Below the pieces are notes generated by a model. The model saw nothing but the letters and a program-made list of their open reading frames with translations. It made no database searches and was not told the origin of the DNA. This document shows positions 50,318 to 58,697 of a DNA stretch of 64,000 bases, piece by piece (the first letter of the stretch is position 1; every line of letters begins with the position of its first letter). Source of the DNA: Muricoccus roseus (GTDB lineage Bacteria > Pseudomonadota > Alphaproteobacteria > Acetobacterales > Acetobacteraceae); contig NZ_FQZF01000021.1 in the NCBI RefSeq assembly GCF_900141905.1, positions 30,877 to 94,876 on the forward strand, in the 5' to 3' direction. Made by a program: the position numbers and the translations under genes.

Positions 50318-50760
50318 CGCTTCGCTCCCCCATTGGCCCCGCCATCGCCGCGCAACTCGCCTGCGGTAGCCATGTATTTCCGTCCCGCGTTCACCGCATG
50401 GCTGACAGCCTCGGCCAGCGGCTCCGTCCCGCGCAAACGCGCGAGCTTGACCAGCAGCGGCAGGTTCACCCCCGCGATGACCTCCACCTGGCGGCCGCAG
50501 CAGTTCTCCGGCGCGCAGGTCTTGATGGAGGCGGCAAGGTTGGAAGGGGTGCCGCCGAACATGTCGGTCAGCACCACGACCCCGTCTCCCTGGTCCACCT
50601 GAGCGACCGCCGTGCGGATATCGCCGCGCCGGCCCTCGAGATCGTCCTCCGGGCCGATGCAGATCGTCGAGACATGCTTCTGGGGGCCCATGACATGCTC
50701 CATGGCGAGGCGGAGTTCCTCGGCCAGGCGGCCATGGGTGACGATGACGAATCCGATCAT
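50314..50760 (-). CDS. PTS EIIA component, mannose/fructose type (regulatory)
   Basis: A 148-residue EIIA-Man domain. The phosphohistidine is His-9 in VIVTHGRLAEEL, and VVVLTDMFGGTPSNLA and GVNLPLLVKLARLR are family segments. There are no EIIB, EIIC or EIID parts nearby. In alphaproteobacteria such a lone EIIA ends the HprK-HPr-EI phosphorelay and acts by binding other proteins. It overlaps rapZ and ptsH by 4 bases each. Confidence 0.94.
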   Translation of the reverse strand: MIGFVIVTHGRLAEELRLAMEHVMGPQKHVSTICIGPEDDLEGRRGDIRTAVAQVDQGDGVVVLTDMFGGTPSNLAASIKTCAPENCCGRQVEVIAGVNLPLLVKLARLRGTEPLAEAVSHAVNAGRKYMATAGELRGDGGANGGAKR

Positions 50761-51815
50761 CGGGGGTCCGGAATGGCCGCCCGCGCGGGGCAGGGCTGGG
50801 CCAGCTTGTTGTCGAGGGGGTTGATCTGGGCCGTGCGCGGCGCAGCCGGGGTTGTTTCGGTCATGCTCTGGGGATCGATATGGGGTGCGGCGGGGGCCGC
50901 TTGGAGTCGGGCGCCGTGAAAGGCCTCGCGCAGGCCCAGCTCCCGGTGGGACAGGTCCACGGGCCAGCCGGCCCGGGCGAAATGCCGTGCCAGGCGTTCG
51001 GCCGCGAAAACCGAGCGGTGCTTCCCGCCCGTGCAGCCGAGCGCCAGGGTGAGGTACTTCTTGCCGCCCGCCTCATAGGCCGGCAAGAGCGGGTCCAGCA
51101 GCGCCGTCATGCGTGCCCAGAATGGGCCCCACTCCGGATCCCCCTCGATATAGTCCGCCACGGCGGCGTCGCGCCCGGTCATCGGGCGCAGGACCGGGTC
51201 GTAATGCGGGTTCCGCAGGAAGCGCAGGTCCAGCACGAGGTCGGCCTCGCGCGGCAGGCCGCGCGGATAGCCGAAGGACTGCACCGTCACCGTCATGCCG
51301 GCCAGGCCGGCCGGGCCGTAGCGCCGCTCGATCATCCGCCGCATGTCCGGCAGCGGCAGGCCGGAGGTGTCGAGCACCCAATCCGCGGCCTCGCGCAGGG
51401 GGGCCAGCGCCTCCTCCTCCCGCGCGATGCCATCGGCCACCCCGCCCCCCGCCATGCCGGCCGGGGCGAGCGGGTGGCGGCGCCGGGTTTCCGAGAAGCG
51501 GCGCAGCAGCACCTCCTCCGCCGCATCCACGAAGAGCAGCTCGGGCGCCGCGGCGCCGCGGGCCCGCAGCGCGTCCAGCCCGGCCAGCAGGGCCATGGCG
51601 TCGAAGCCGCGGGTGCGCGTGTCCACGCCAATGGCCAGCGGCCCCTCGCCCGGCCCCGCCATCAGCTCGCCCAGCACCGCGAGCGGCGGGTTATCCACGG
51701 TCTCGTGCCCGAGATCCTCCAGCACGCGCAGGACCGAGGACTTGCCCGCGCCGGAAAGCCCGGTGACCACCACCACCGGGCGCGGCGGGAGCGGATGGGA
51801 AAACGGGGCGCTCAG
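50757..51815 (-). CDS. rapZ: RNase adapter RapZ (YvcJ-like nucleotide-binding protein)
   Basis: A 352-residue protein with Walker A VTGLSGAGKSSVLRVLED at about residue 18, Walker B-like LLFVDAAEEVLLRRFSETRRRHPL, and the C-terminal domain signature LALGCTGGKHRSVFAAERLARHF. RapZ proteins bind nucleotides and small RNAs or glucosamine 6-phosphate. No ATG or GTG suits the start. A CTG overlaps the hprK stop (CTGA) and has GGAG 8 bases upstream, so I use it; a GTG at the VVVV stretch lacks a ribosome site. About 50 residues at the C-terminus, Pro/Ala-rich, extend beyond the usual end of the family. Confidence 0.9.
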   Translation of the reverse strand: MSAPFSHPLPPRPVVVVTGLSGAGKSSVLRVLEDLGHETVDNPPLAVLGELMAGPGEGPLAIGVDTRTRGFDAMALLAGLDALRARGAAAPELLFVDAAEEVLLRRFSETRRRHPLAPAGMAGGGVADGIAREEEALAPLREAADWVLDTSGLPLPDMRRMIERRYGPAGLAGMTVTVQSFGYPRGLPREADLVLDLRFLRNPHYDPVLRPMTGRDAAVADYIEGDPEWGPFWARMTALLDPLLPAYEAGGKKYLTLALGCTGGKHRSVFAAERLARHFARAGWPVDLSHRELGLREAFHGARLQAAPAAPHIDPQSMTETTPAAPRTAQINPLDNKLAQPCPARAAIPDPR

Positions 51816-52267
51816 GATGCCCGCTCCAACGCGCCGCAGCGGCAGGTGATCCGGCCGGCCAGGGCCTCCATCGCCAGCGCGATCTTGCGGGGTGCGGAGG
51901 CATCCAGGGCATGCAGCGCGATGCGCGGCAGCACGCGCCCCAGCGCCTCGAATCGCGCGGGCTCGGGCAGGCGGGGCACCACCCCCTGCGGGACGCAATC
52001 CACTGCCAGGGCGAGCGGGGCACCGGGCACCGAATCCAGCCCGGCCATCAGGCCAATGCCGCGCAGCTCGATCATGCCGCGCAGGGAATCGGGCGCAGCG
52101 GCGTGCAGCGCATCGCCCTCGGCGCGCAGCAGCACCTGGTCATCGGCCACGAGCCGCCATCCCTCGCCCGTCAGGCGAAGGAGGAGATCGGACTTCCCGG
52201 CACCGGGCGGGCCCAGCAGCAGGACTCCCGCCCCATCCCGTTCGGCACAACTGCCGTGTTGCAGCAT
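51812..52267 (-). CDS. hprK: HPr kinase/phosphorylase, short alphaproteobacterial form
   Basis: A 151-residue kinase consisting only of the catalytic domain; the N-terminal half of Gram-positive HprK is absent. Walker A is GPPGAGKSD at residues 19-27, LVADDQVLLRA supplies the catalytic acid region, and GMIELRGIGLM is the HprK signature. It phosphorylates the serine of HPr (Ser-69 of the long form). It is the first gene of the hprK-rapZ-EIIA-ptsH-ptsP cluster, all overlapping or closely spaced. The usual upstream two-component pair (ChvG/ChvI type) is not here. Confidence 0.93.
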   Translation of the reverse strand: MLQHGSCAERDGAGVLLLGPPGAGKSDLLLRLTGEGWRLVADDQVLLRAEGDALHAAAPDSLRGMIELRGIGLMAGLDSVPGAPLALAVDCVPQGVVPRLPEPARFEALGRVLPRIALHALDASAPRKIALAMEALAGRITCRCGALERAS

Positions 52268-52461
52268 GGCTGGTCGATGACACCCCGGACAGGCGGCGGA
52301 ACGTGGCAGAAATCAGGCGGGGGCGGAAGCGGGGAGTGTCGGAACGGCCCATGGGGTGAGAACCTGTCTCGAAAATCTCGCCGCCCCGGCGTGCTCTCGG
52401 CCCCCATGGGCGAGCGCCGGAGGTGGTGGACAGGCCGCCCGACCTGGCTCATCCCGGTGCG

Positions 52462-53394
52462 ATGACCACGCGCCCCGAGATCACCGCCGCCGCTGCCCGC
52501 ATAGCCCCCTATGTGCGGCACACACCCGTTCTGACCCTGCAGGCCGCCGCGCTCGGCGCGCCCTGCGACGTAGTGCTGAAGCTGGAGCAGATGCAGGTCA
52601 GCGGCTCCTTCAAGGCGCGCGGCGCCTTCAACGCCCTGCTGCAATCCAGCGCGGCCGGCGCCGGCGTCATCGCGGCATCCGGGGGCAATCACGGCGCGGC
52701 GGTCGCGCATGCCGCCGGCGCGCTCGGCATCCCGGCGGAGATCTATGTTCCCGCCATCGCCGCGCCGTCCAAGGTGGCGCGAATCCGGGAGGCGGGTGCG
52801 GTGGTGGTGCAGGGAGGCGCGACCTATGCCGAGGCCTTCGCCGCCAGCGAGACTCGCCGGGCCGAGACAGGCGCCGCCTCGGTCCATGCCTATGACCAGG
52901 CGGAGGTCCTGGCCGGCCAGGGCACGGTGGCGCGCGAGTTCGAGGCCGATTCGCCCGGGCTGACGCATGTGCTGGTGGCGGTGGGTGGCGGCGGGCTGAT
53001 CGGCGGCATGGCCGCCTGGTTCGCCGGGACGACGACGAAGGTGGTCGCGGTAGAGCCGGAGGGCTGCCCCACCCTCTTCTCTGCCCTTCGCGCCGGCGCG
53101 CCGGTGGACGCGCCCGTGGGCGGGCTGGCGGCGGACAGCCTTGGCGCGCGGCGCGTCGGGTCGCTCATGTTCGGGGTGGCGCAGGCGGTCATTCAGGATT
53201 CCGTCCTGGTGACCGACGAGGCGATCCGCGACGCCCAGCGCCGCCTCTGGTCCGCCTGCCGCGTGGTGGCGGAGCCTGGCGGCGCGACGGCCCTGGCCGC
53301 GCTGCTCTCCGGCGCCTGGGTGCCGCCTCCCGGCGCGCGGGTGGGCGTCCTTATCTGCGGCGGGAATTGCGAGCCGGGCTCGGTGGCGGGCTGA
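52462..53394 (+). CDS. PLP-dependent threonine/serine dehydratase-like enzyme
   Basis: A 310-residue fold-type II PLP enzyme. The cofactor lysine is Lys-51 in SGSFKARGAFNAL, the substrate loop is ASGGNHGAAVAHA, and the phosphate-binding tetraglycine is VAVGGGGLIGG. There is no C-terminal ACT domain, so it is of the short catabolic threonine dehydratase or serine racemase kind. The ATG follows a short stretch with no clear ribosome site; 13 more in-frame codons exist upstream. The 194-base gap before it has two CCCATGGG palindromes 55 bases apart and no gene. Confidence 0.9.
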   Translation: MTTRPEITAAAARIAPYVRHTPVLTLQAAALGAPCDVVLKLEQMQVSGSFKARGAFNALLQSSAAGAGVIAASGGNHGAAVAHAAGALGIPAEIYVPAIAAPSKVARIREAGAVVVQGGATYAEAFAASETRRAETGAASVHAYDQAEVLAGQGTVAREFEADSPGLTHVLVAVGGGGLIGGMAAWFAGTTTKVVAVEPEGCPTLFSALRAGAPVDAPVGGLAADSLGARRVGSLMFGVAQAVIQDSVLVTDEAIRDAQRRLWSACRVVAEPGGATALAALLSGAWVPPPGARVGVLICGGNCEPGSVAG

Positions 53395-53490
53395 GGGAGG
53401 CGACGGGCGCTCGCACGAGTCCGTCAGGGCTCAAACCATTCCCGGGGCCGCCTCGTTCCAGGCAGGCACGCCTCCCCGGGAAAACAAGCC

Positions 53491-54417
53491 ATGTTCATGC
53501 GCGTCGACAAGCTGCAGGCCGAACTGCCGCCTCCGAAGAGGCAGGACCCCAACGCCGCAGCAGCCCTGCAGGAGCTGCTGGGCGGCAAGTATGGCGAGAT
53601 GTCCACGCTCGGGAACTACATGTTCCAGAGCTTCAACTTCCGCTCCAAGGAGAAGCTCCGGCCCTTCTACAGCCTCGTCGCCAGCATCACGGCGGAGGAG
53701 TTGGGCCATGTCGAACTGGTGAGCAACGGCGTCGCCATGCTGAACAACGGCCCGGACGTGCCCGATGCCGATGCAGGGGATGGCGGCGACATCTCCAAGT
53801 CGCCCTTCGAGGCGATGAAGGACATCCGCTCCTTCGCCAGCTTCGCCTCAGGCGCGGGCGGCGCGCTGCCGGTGAACAGCAACTCCATGTCCTGGAACGT
53901 GGACATGGTGACCACCACGGGCAATGTGGTGTTCGACCTGCTGCACAACTTCCACCTGGAATGCGGCGCGCGGCTGCACAAGCTGCGGGTCTACGAGACC
54001 CTGTCGGACCCGACGGGGCGCGAGGTCTGCGGCTATCTCCTCGTCCGTGGCTCGGTCCACGCGCATTCCTATGCGCTGGCGCTGAAGCAGATCACGGGCG
54101 TGGCGCTGGAGAAGTTCCTGCCCGTGCCGAACATCCCGCTGGACAAGATCCCGGAATGCCAGAAGTACCTGGATGAGGGCTCGCACCGCCGGCTCTATAC
54201 CTGGAGCCCGGCCGACTACAAGGAAATCGCCGGCATCTGGGGCAATGGCGAACAGGCGCTGCCGACCGATCCGCCGGGCGAGCTGACGGTGGTGGACGGC
54301 ATGCCCGAGGGCGGGAAGATCCACCAGCTCGTCGGCGTTCCCTCCGCCTTCACGCCCGATTATGCGCCGGAGGAAATGTTCGAGATCGCGACGAAGCTCT
54401 ACAAGAAGTCGCGCTGA
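53491..54417 (+). CDS. Manganese catalase
   Basis: A 308-residue di-manganese catalase that breaks hydrogen peroxide into water and oxygen without haem. The ferritin-like metal ligands are visible in ITAEELGHVELV (Glu, Glu, His) and in the later helix with HAHSYALALKQITG. The end TPDYAPEEMFEIATKLYKKS is typical of the family's C-terminal tail. It stands alone, with a clean ATG and GGGAAAACAAGCC before it. The composition of this gene is somewhat less GC-rich and more lysine-rich than its neighbours, which would fit transfer but does not prove it. Confidence 0.94.
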   Translation: MFMRVDKLQAELPPPKRQDPNAAAALQELLGGKYGEMSTLGNYMFQSFNFRSKEKLRPFYSLVASITAEELGHVELVSNGVAMLNNGPDVPDADAGDGGDISKSPFEAMKDIRSFASFASGAGGALPVNSNSMSWNVDMVTTTGNVVFDLLHNFHLECGARLHKLRVYETLSDPTGREVCGYLLVRGSVHAHSYALALKQITGVALEKFLPVPNIPLDKIPECQKYLDEGSHRRLYTWSPADYKEIAGIWGNGEQALPTDPPGELTVVDGMPEGGKIHQLVGVPSAFTPDYAPEEMFEIATKLYKKSR

Positions 54418-54448
54418 GATCGTTCGAACGGCCTGGGGTGGGCGGTGC

Positions 54449-55432
54449 TCACCCCAGCTCGGACAAGCCTGGCGGGCTCGGCCCCACGGACCGGGCCGCC
54501 TGCACGGCGCGCAGCACCGCCGCAGCCATCACATGCGGCACCAGGGCGCCGAGCGCCATCATGTCCCCCGCCTGCCCGCTCCTGCTCGTGGCCAGCGCGA
54601 AAACCGTGTCGCCATCGAACATCGTGTGGATCGGGTCGATGCTGCGGGCCAGCCCGTCATGGCCCGCGCCCGCCAGGCGCTGGCACTGGGCCTTGGTCAG
54701 CACCGCATCCGTCGCCACCACGCCGATCGTCGTCGCCGTCCCGGCCAGGGGACGGGGCGCGAGCTCCCCGCGCCGGATCCCCGCGGTGGTGCCGGAAAGG
54801 CGTCCCTCCGCATCCCGCACGCCGGCCAGCGGCTGGCCTGTCGCGGGGTCGATCACGTCGCCCACCGCATTCACCGCCACGATCGCGCCGAGAGTGATCC
54901 CGCCCAGGCGCAGGGACGCCGTGCCGATCCCGCCCTTCATCGCGCGGTCCATGCCGAACAGCTTGCCCACCGTGGCGCCGGTGCCCGCGCCGACGCTGCC
55001 CATGGCCGGCGGCGCCCCCGTGGCCGCCTCGCAGGCCGCGTAGCCCGCCGCGGCATCCGGGCGGATGCGGTGGTCGCCCACCGCCAGGTCGAACAGCACC
55101 GCCGCCGGCACGATCGGCACCCGCGCGGGGCCGGCGGGAAGGCCGATGCCTCTTTCCTCCAGCCAGCGCACCACCCCGGTCGCCGCCTCCAGCCCGAAGG
55201 CGGAGCCGCCGGAGAGAAGGACGGCATGCACCTTCTCCACCAGATTCGCCGGGTTCAGAAGGTCGGTCTCCCGCGTGCCGGGCGCGGCGCCGCGGACATC
55301 CACCCCGGCGGTCGCCCCCTCCTCCGTCAGGATCACGGTGCAGCCGGTGGGCCGCCGCGTCTCGGTGAAATGCCCGACCTTGATGCCCCGCACATCCGTG
55401 ATGGCGCCGGCGATAGGCTCATGCTCGATCAT
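54449..55432 (-). CDS. P1-family (DmpA-like) peptidase
   Basis: A 327-residue member of the self-cleaving Ntn-like P1 aminopeptidases. Family segments are VDVRGAAPGTRETDLL, AVLLSGGSAFGLEAATGV, GSVGAGTGATVGKL and ATTIGVVATDAVLTKAQ; the last one holds the threonine likely to become the new N-terminal nucleophile after autocleavage. Substrates in the family include beta-peptides and D-amino-acid amides. No signal peptide is seen. It is the second gene after the DUF1028 protein, 41 bases apart; the two families often occur together. Confidence 0.9.
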   Translation of the reverse strand: MIEHEPIAGAITDVRGIKVGHFTETRRPTGCTVILTEEGATAGVDVRGAAPGTRETDLLNPANLVEKVHAVLLSGGSAFGLEAATGVVRWLEERGIGLPAGPARVPIVPAAVLFDLAVGDHRIRPDAAAGYAACEAATGAPPAMGSVGAGTGATVGKLFGMDRAMKGGIGTASLRLGGITLGAIVAVNAVGDVIDPATGQPLAGVRDAEGRLSGTTAGIRRGELAPRPLAGTATTIGVVATDAVLTKAQCQRLAGAGHDGLARSIDPIHTMFDGDTVFALATSRSGQAGDMMALGALVPHVMAAAVLRAVQAARSVGPSPPGLSELG

Positions 55433-55473
55433 GCCTTCCTCTCCTGGCCCTCAGCCCGCGGCGCCGCGCCGCC

Positions 55474-56166
55474 TCATGCCGCGGGCCCGGTCGGGACGAC
55501 GGAGCCCGAGGCCCCGCCCAGCGCCCGGTCCGGATCGGTGGCGCGCAGGATGAACTCGTCGATCTTCGGCGCGTAGTCGCGCCACAGCCCCGCCAGCTCG
55601 GCGATGGGGTCGGCGGCGCGGTCCACGCGCAGGTCGGCCAGGGCGAAATCCTGGTCACCATGGATTTCCAGCACGGCGGAGATGACCGGCCCGTGCTCCC
55701 CGCCGGCCGCCTCCCCAGCCCCGAGCGCCGCCAGCAGCCGGTCCCCCAGCGGGGCGTCCGGGTCGGCCTCGAAGGCGCGGACCATGGCGGCGGGCACGGC
55801 GGAGCTGGAGAGGATGTTGCCGATCGCGACACAGTCCCGGCCATGGGCGTCGCCGCGCTCGGGCTTCACCTGGGCGCCGTGGTGATGGGCGGTGCGCCCC
55901 TCGGCATCGAGCGCGGCGAGCTGGCGCCAAGCCTGATGCGGGGTGGAGGCGACGAGGGCCGCCACCGTCTCCGCCGCCGGGCAGCCGCTGCGCAGCAGCG
56001 CCACCCCGCGCGGCCCGAGGCGCGGATCCGTCCGGTGCTGGGTGAGCACCGCGCCCACCCCGGCCGCGATGTGCTGAATCCGCGCCCCCACGCCGATATC
56101 GGAGGTGGCGCCGGCCGCGCCGATCTGGCCCGTGCGCGCGCAGCGGCCGAGGAGGGAGAAGGTCAT
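55474..56166 (-). CDS. DUF1028-family protein (Ntn-hydrolase-like)
   Basis: A 230-residue protein with the DUF1028 pattern: TFSLLGRCARTGQIGAAGATSDIGVGAR at the start, then AVLTQHRTDPRLGPRGVALL and GNILSSSAVPAAM. The family is thought to have an Ntn-hydrolase fold, and its function is not established. The position immediately upstream of a P1 peptidase suggests the same peptide or amide pathway. The ATG chosen gives the conserved N-terminus; upstream extension (35 codons) is unsupported. Confidence 0.88.
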   Translation of the reverse strand: MTFSLLGRCARTGQIGAAGATSDIGVGARIQHIAAGVGAVLTQHRTDPRLGPRGVALLRSGCPAAETVAALVASTPHQAWRQLAALDAEGRTAHHHGAQVKPERGDAHGRDCVAIGNILSSSAVPAAMVRAFEADPDAPLGDRLLAALGAGEAAGGEHGPVISAVLEIHGDQDFALADLRVDRAADPIAELAGLWRDYAPKIDEFILRATDPDRALGGASGSVVPTGPAA

Positions 56167-56306
56167 GCCCGCGATCCTGCGAGGCGGCCCGGCGGGTGTC
56201 CATCCCGGCCCCTTGCCGCGACAGGGTGGGGCCGCGGTTTTGCCTTGCCTTCCCGGCCCACGCATGTCCAATAGCTCACGATTTCGAGAGCATCGTTCTA
56301 TCAGCC

Positions 56307-58412
56307 ATGACGCGCGCCGCCTGGCTCGCCCTCCTGCTGATGCTCCTCACCCCGGCCCGGGCAGAGGAGGTGCCCGCCTCCGGCGGCGATTTCGGCGGCA
56401 TGGGGCTGATGGAAACCCGCAATGCCCGGTTCCGCGAGGACGGCACGCTGGAGGCCGGCGGCACCTGGCGCCGGCAGCGGCGCTTCTGGTTCGTCAACTT
56501 CCAGCCCCTGCCCTTCCTGGAAACCACCTTCCGCCTCACCGAGCGCCTGAACGCCACCACCGGCCGGGGCAGCACCACAGACCGCGCCTTCGACGTGAAG
56601 CTGCGCCTGCTGGAGGAAGGCCCCTGGAACCCGGCCCTGGCCATAGGGCTGCAGGACGTGATCGGCACCGGCATCTATGCCGGCGAATACCTGGTCGCCT
56701 CGCGCCGATGGGGCCCGGTGGATGTCTCGCTCGGCCTGGGCTTCGGGCGCCTCGGCACGCGGGGCGACTTCGCCAACCCGCTCACGGAACTGGCCGAGGG
56801 CTTCCGCACCCGCCCGCGCGATGTGGGCCGCGGCGGCACGCTGCGCCTGGACTTCTTCCGGGGCGAGGACGTCTCGGTCTTCGGCGGGGCCGAATACAGC
56901 CTGCCCCGCTTCGGCACGCCCTGGGGCGAGCTGGACGGGCTGCGCGCCAAGGTCGAATGGTCCGGCGACGCGCTGCGCGACGAGCGCGGCGGCTATCCCG
57001 TGCGTCGTGGCCCCCTGCGGGGCGCGGCCGGCAGCCCGGTGAATCTCGGCCTGCAATGGACGGGCGAGCATGTGGATGCCGCGATCGGCTTCGTGCACGG
57101 CACGGATCTGCTGGTGCGGCTCTCGCTACGGATGGACCCGGCGCAGCCCCCTGCCGCCACGCCGCTCCGCCCCGTGCCGCCCATGCCGGCCCGCCGCGCG
57201 ACGGATACGCCGGCCGATGACCGCGCCCGCGCCGCCTTCGCCGCCCTGCGGGAAGCGGGGTTCCGCCCCCTCGCCTATGAGGAGCGTGGGGTGGAGGCGC
57301 GCATCGCCGTCTCGGAGGGTTCCTTCCGCAGCATGCCCCAGGTCGCCTCGCGCGTGCTGCGGGCGGTGAACGGCATCCTGCCGCCGGAGGTGGAGGCCAT
57401 CCGGCTTTCCTGGTGGCAGGCCGGGGCGGAAACCGGCGCGCTGATGGTGCCGCGCCAGGCGGTCGAGGCGGCCGCCTCCCCCTGGGGCGGAAGCGTGGAG
57501 GAGGCCTGGGGCGCCACGACCCTGCTGCCCGCCACCGGCACGATCCCGCCCGGGTCCTTCACCGAACCGGGCCCGAGCTGGGACTGGGTTCTGGAGCCGA
57601 AGCTGAACCTCCAGCTCGGCGACCCCTCCCGCACCCTGCGCTACCAAGGCGCCGCGGCCGCCGGGGCGCGGGTGGAGTTCGGGCACGGCTTCAGCCTCGC
57701 AGGCTCCGTGCAGCAGGCCGTGTTCGGCAACCTGGACCGCGGCCTTCCATCCGACAGCACGCTGCCGCGCGTGCGCAGCGACTACGCCCTCTATGCGCGG
57801 GACGGGAAGACCTCGATCCCCGGCCTGTACGGGGAGCGGGTGTGGAACCTGGCGCCCGACGTCTTCGCCCGCGCCACCGCCGGGCTGCTGGAACCCATGT
57901 TCGGCGGCATCTCCTCCGAGGTGCTGTGGCGCCCCCGGGACCGAGGCTTCGCGGTCGGGCTGGACCTGAACCTGGTGCAGCAGCGCGCGACGGACGGGCT
58001 CTTCGGCTTCCGCAACTACGGCGTGGCCACCGGCCATGTCTCGCTCTACGCCGACCTGCCCGTCTGGAACCTCTACGGCATCCTGCGCGCCGGGCGGTAC
58101 CTGGCCGGCGACTGGGGCGGCACGGTGGAAATCGGGCGGCGCTTCGACAGCGGCATCGAGGTGGGCGGCTTCGCCACCTTCACCAACGTGCCCTTCTCCC
58201 GCTTCGGCGAGGGATCCTTCGACAAGGGCATCTATGTGCGCGTGCCGCTCAACCTCTTCGGCACGGATTCGCGCGGCGACGGCACGGCGGTGATCCGGCC
58301 CGTGCAGCGCGACGGCGGACAACGGCTGGCCGTGGACAACCCGCTCTGGGAGGTGACCCGCGCCGGGCGGGAGGATGCCGTCCGACGCGGTGCAGGGGGG
58401 TTCGCTCGTTAG
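56307..58412 (+). CDS. YjbH-family outer-membrane protein
   Basis: A 701-residue exported protein with a signal peptide (residues 1-19, ending PARAEE). After it come GDFGGMGLMETRNARF and alternating beta-strand sequence to the end, as in YjbH outer-membrane proteins linked to exopolysaccharide export. Typical segments are GEYLVASRRWGPVDVSLGLGFGRLG, GVATGHVSLYADLPVWNLY and FDKGIYVRVPLNL. The usual partners YjbE, YjbF and YjbG are not adjacent. The ATG gives the signal peptide; the 37 codons upstream do not. Confidence 0.88.
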   Translation: MTRAAWLALLLMLLTPARAEEVPASGGDFGGMGLMETRNARFREDGTLEAGGTWRRQRRFWFVNFQPLPFLETTFRLTERLNATTGRGSTTDRAFDVKLRLLEEGPWNPALAIGLQDVIGTGIYAGEYLVASRRWGPVDVSLGLGFGRLGTRGDFANPLTELAEGFRTRPRDVGRGGTLRLDFFRGEDVSVFGGAEYSLPRFGTPWGELDGLRAKVEWSGDALRDERGGYPVRRGPLRGAAGSPVNLGLQWTGEHVDAAIGFVHGTDLLVRLSLRMDPAQPPAATPLRPVPPMPARRATDTPADDRARAAFAALREAGFRPLAYEERGVEARIAVSEGSFRSMPQVASRVLRAVNGILPPEVEAIRLSWWQAGAETGALMVPRQAVEAAASPWGGSVEEAWGATTLLPATGTIPPGSFTEPGPSWDWVLEPKLNLQLGDPSRTLRYQGAAAAGARVEFGHGFSLAGSVQQAVFGNLDRGLPSDSTLPRVRSDYALYARDGKTSIPGLYGERVWNLAPDVFARATAGLLEPMFGGISSEVLWRPRDRGFAVGLDLNLVQQRATDGLFGFRNYGVATGHVSLYADLPVWNLYGILRAGRYLAGDWGGTVEIGRRFDSGIEVGGFATFTNVPFSRFGEGSFDKGIYVRVPLNLFGTDSRGDGTAVIRPVQRDGGQRLAVDNPLWEVTRAGREDAVRRGAGGFAR

Positions 58413-58434
58413 GGGCGGCTGGGTCTTTCGCCGC

Positions 58435-58674
58435 GGAGGGCCCCCCCCTCCACCCGCCAAGGGCCTGAGGCCCTTGGAACCCCGTCTGACTGCCGTGGAT
58501 ACCGTTGATCGGCGGGGTTTCTGGCGGGCGGGTGCCCTTCCTGGCTTTGCAGTCGCCTGAGGTCCTGGACCTCAGGCGCACCGTCAGCCAAGTGATCCCA
58601 AACTCGAAGAAAAAGATGATGGTGAGGGGTCCGGGGAGAGGAAGAATTCCTTCTTCCTCTCCCCGGGACAAACC
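58435..58674 (+). repeat. Multi-hairpin intergenic repeat, copy D
   Basis: Same element in plus orientation, starting 22 bases after the stop of the YjbH-like gene. Hairpin 1 is GGAGGG/CCCTCC with a C5 loop, hairpin 2 is identical to copy A, hairpin 3 is at 58554-58578 (perfect 11 bp), the A-rich linker has GAAGAAAAAGATGATGG, hairpin 4 at 58631-58666 is perfect over 14 bp, and the tail is GGGACAAACC. It occupies the 285-base gap between convergent genes; no gene is seen in this gap. Confidence 0.9.
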
Positions 58675-58697
58675 GTCAGCCCCGAACCAAACCCCCG

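Noticed and set aside
52347..52411. Two CCCATGGG palindromes flanking the region before the dehydratase gene
   Set aside because: Eight-base GC-rich palindromes are expected by chance, and neither position nor spacing suggests a regulator site strongly enough for a feature.
53491..54417. Mn catalase as part of a mobile island
   Set aside because: Its composition is slightly different, but no integrase, transposase, tRNA or direct repeats flank it, and the neighbours look chromosomal.
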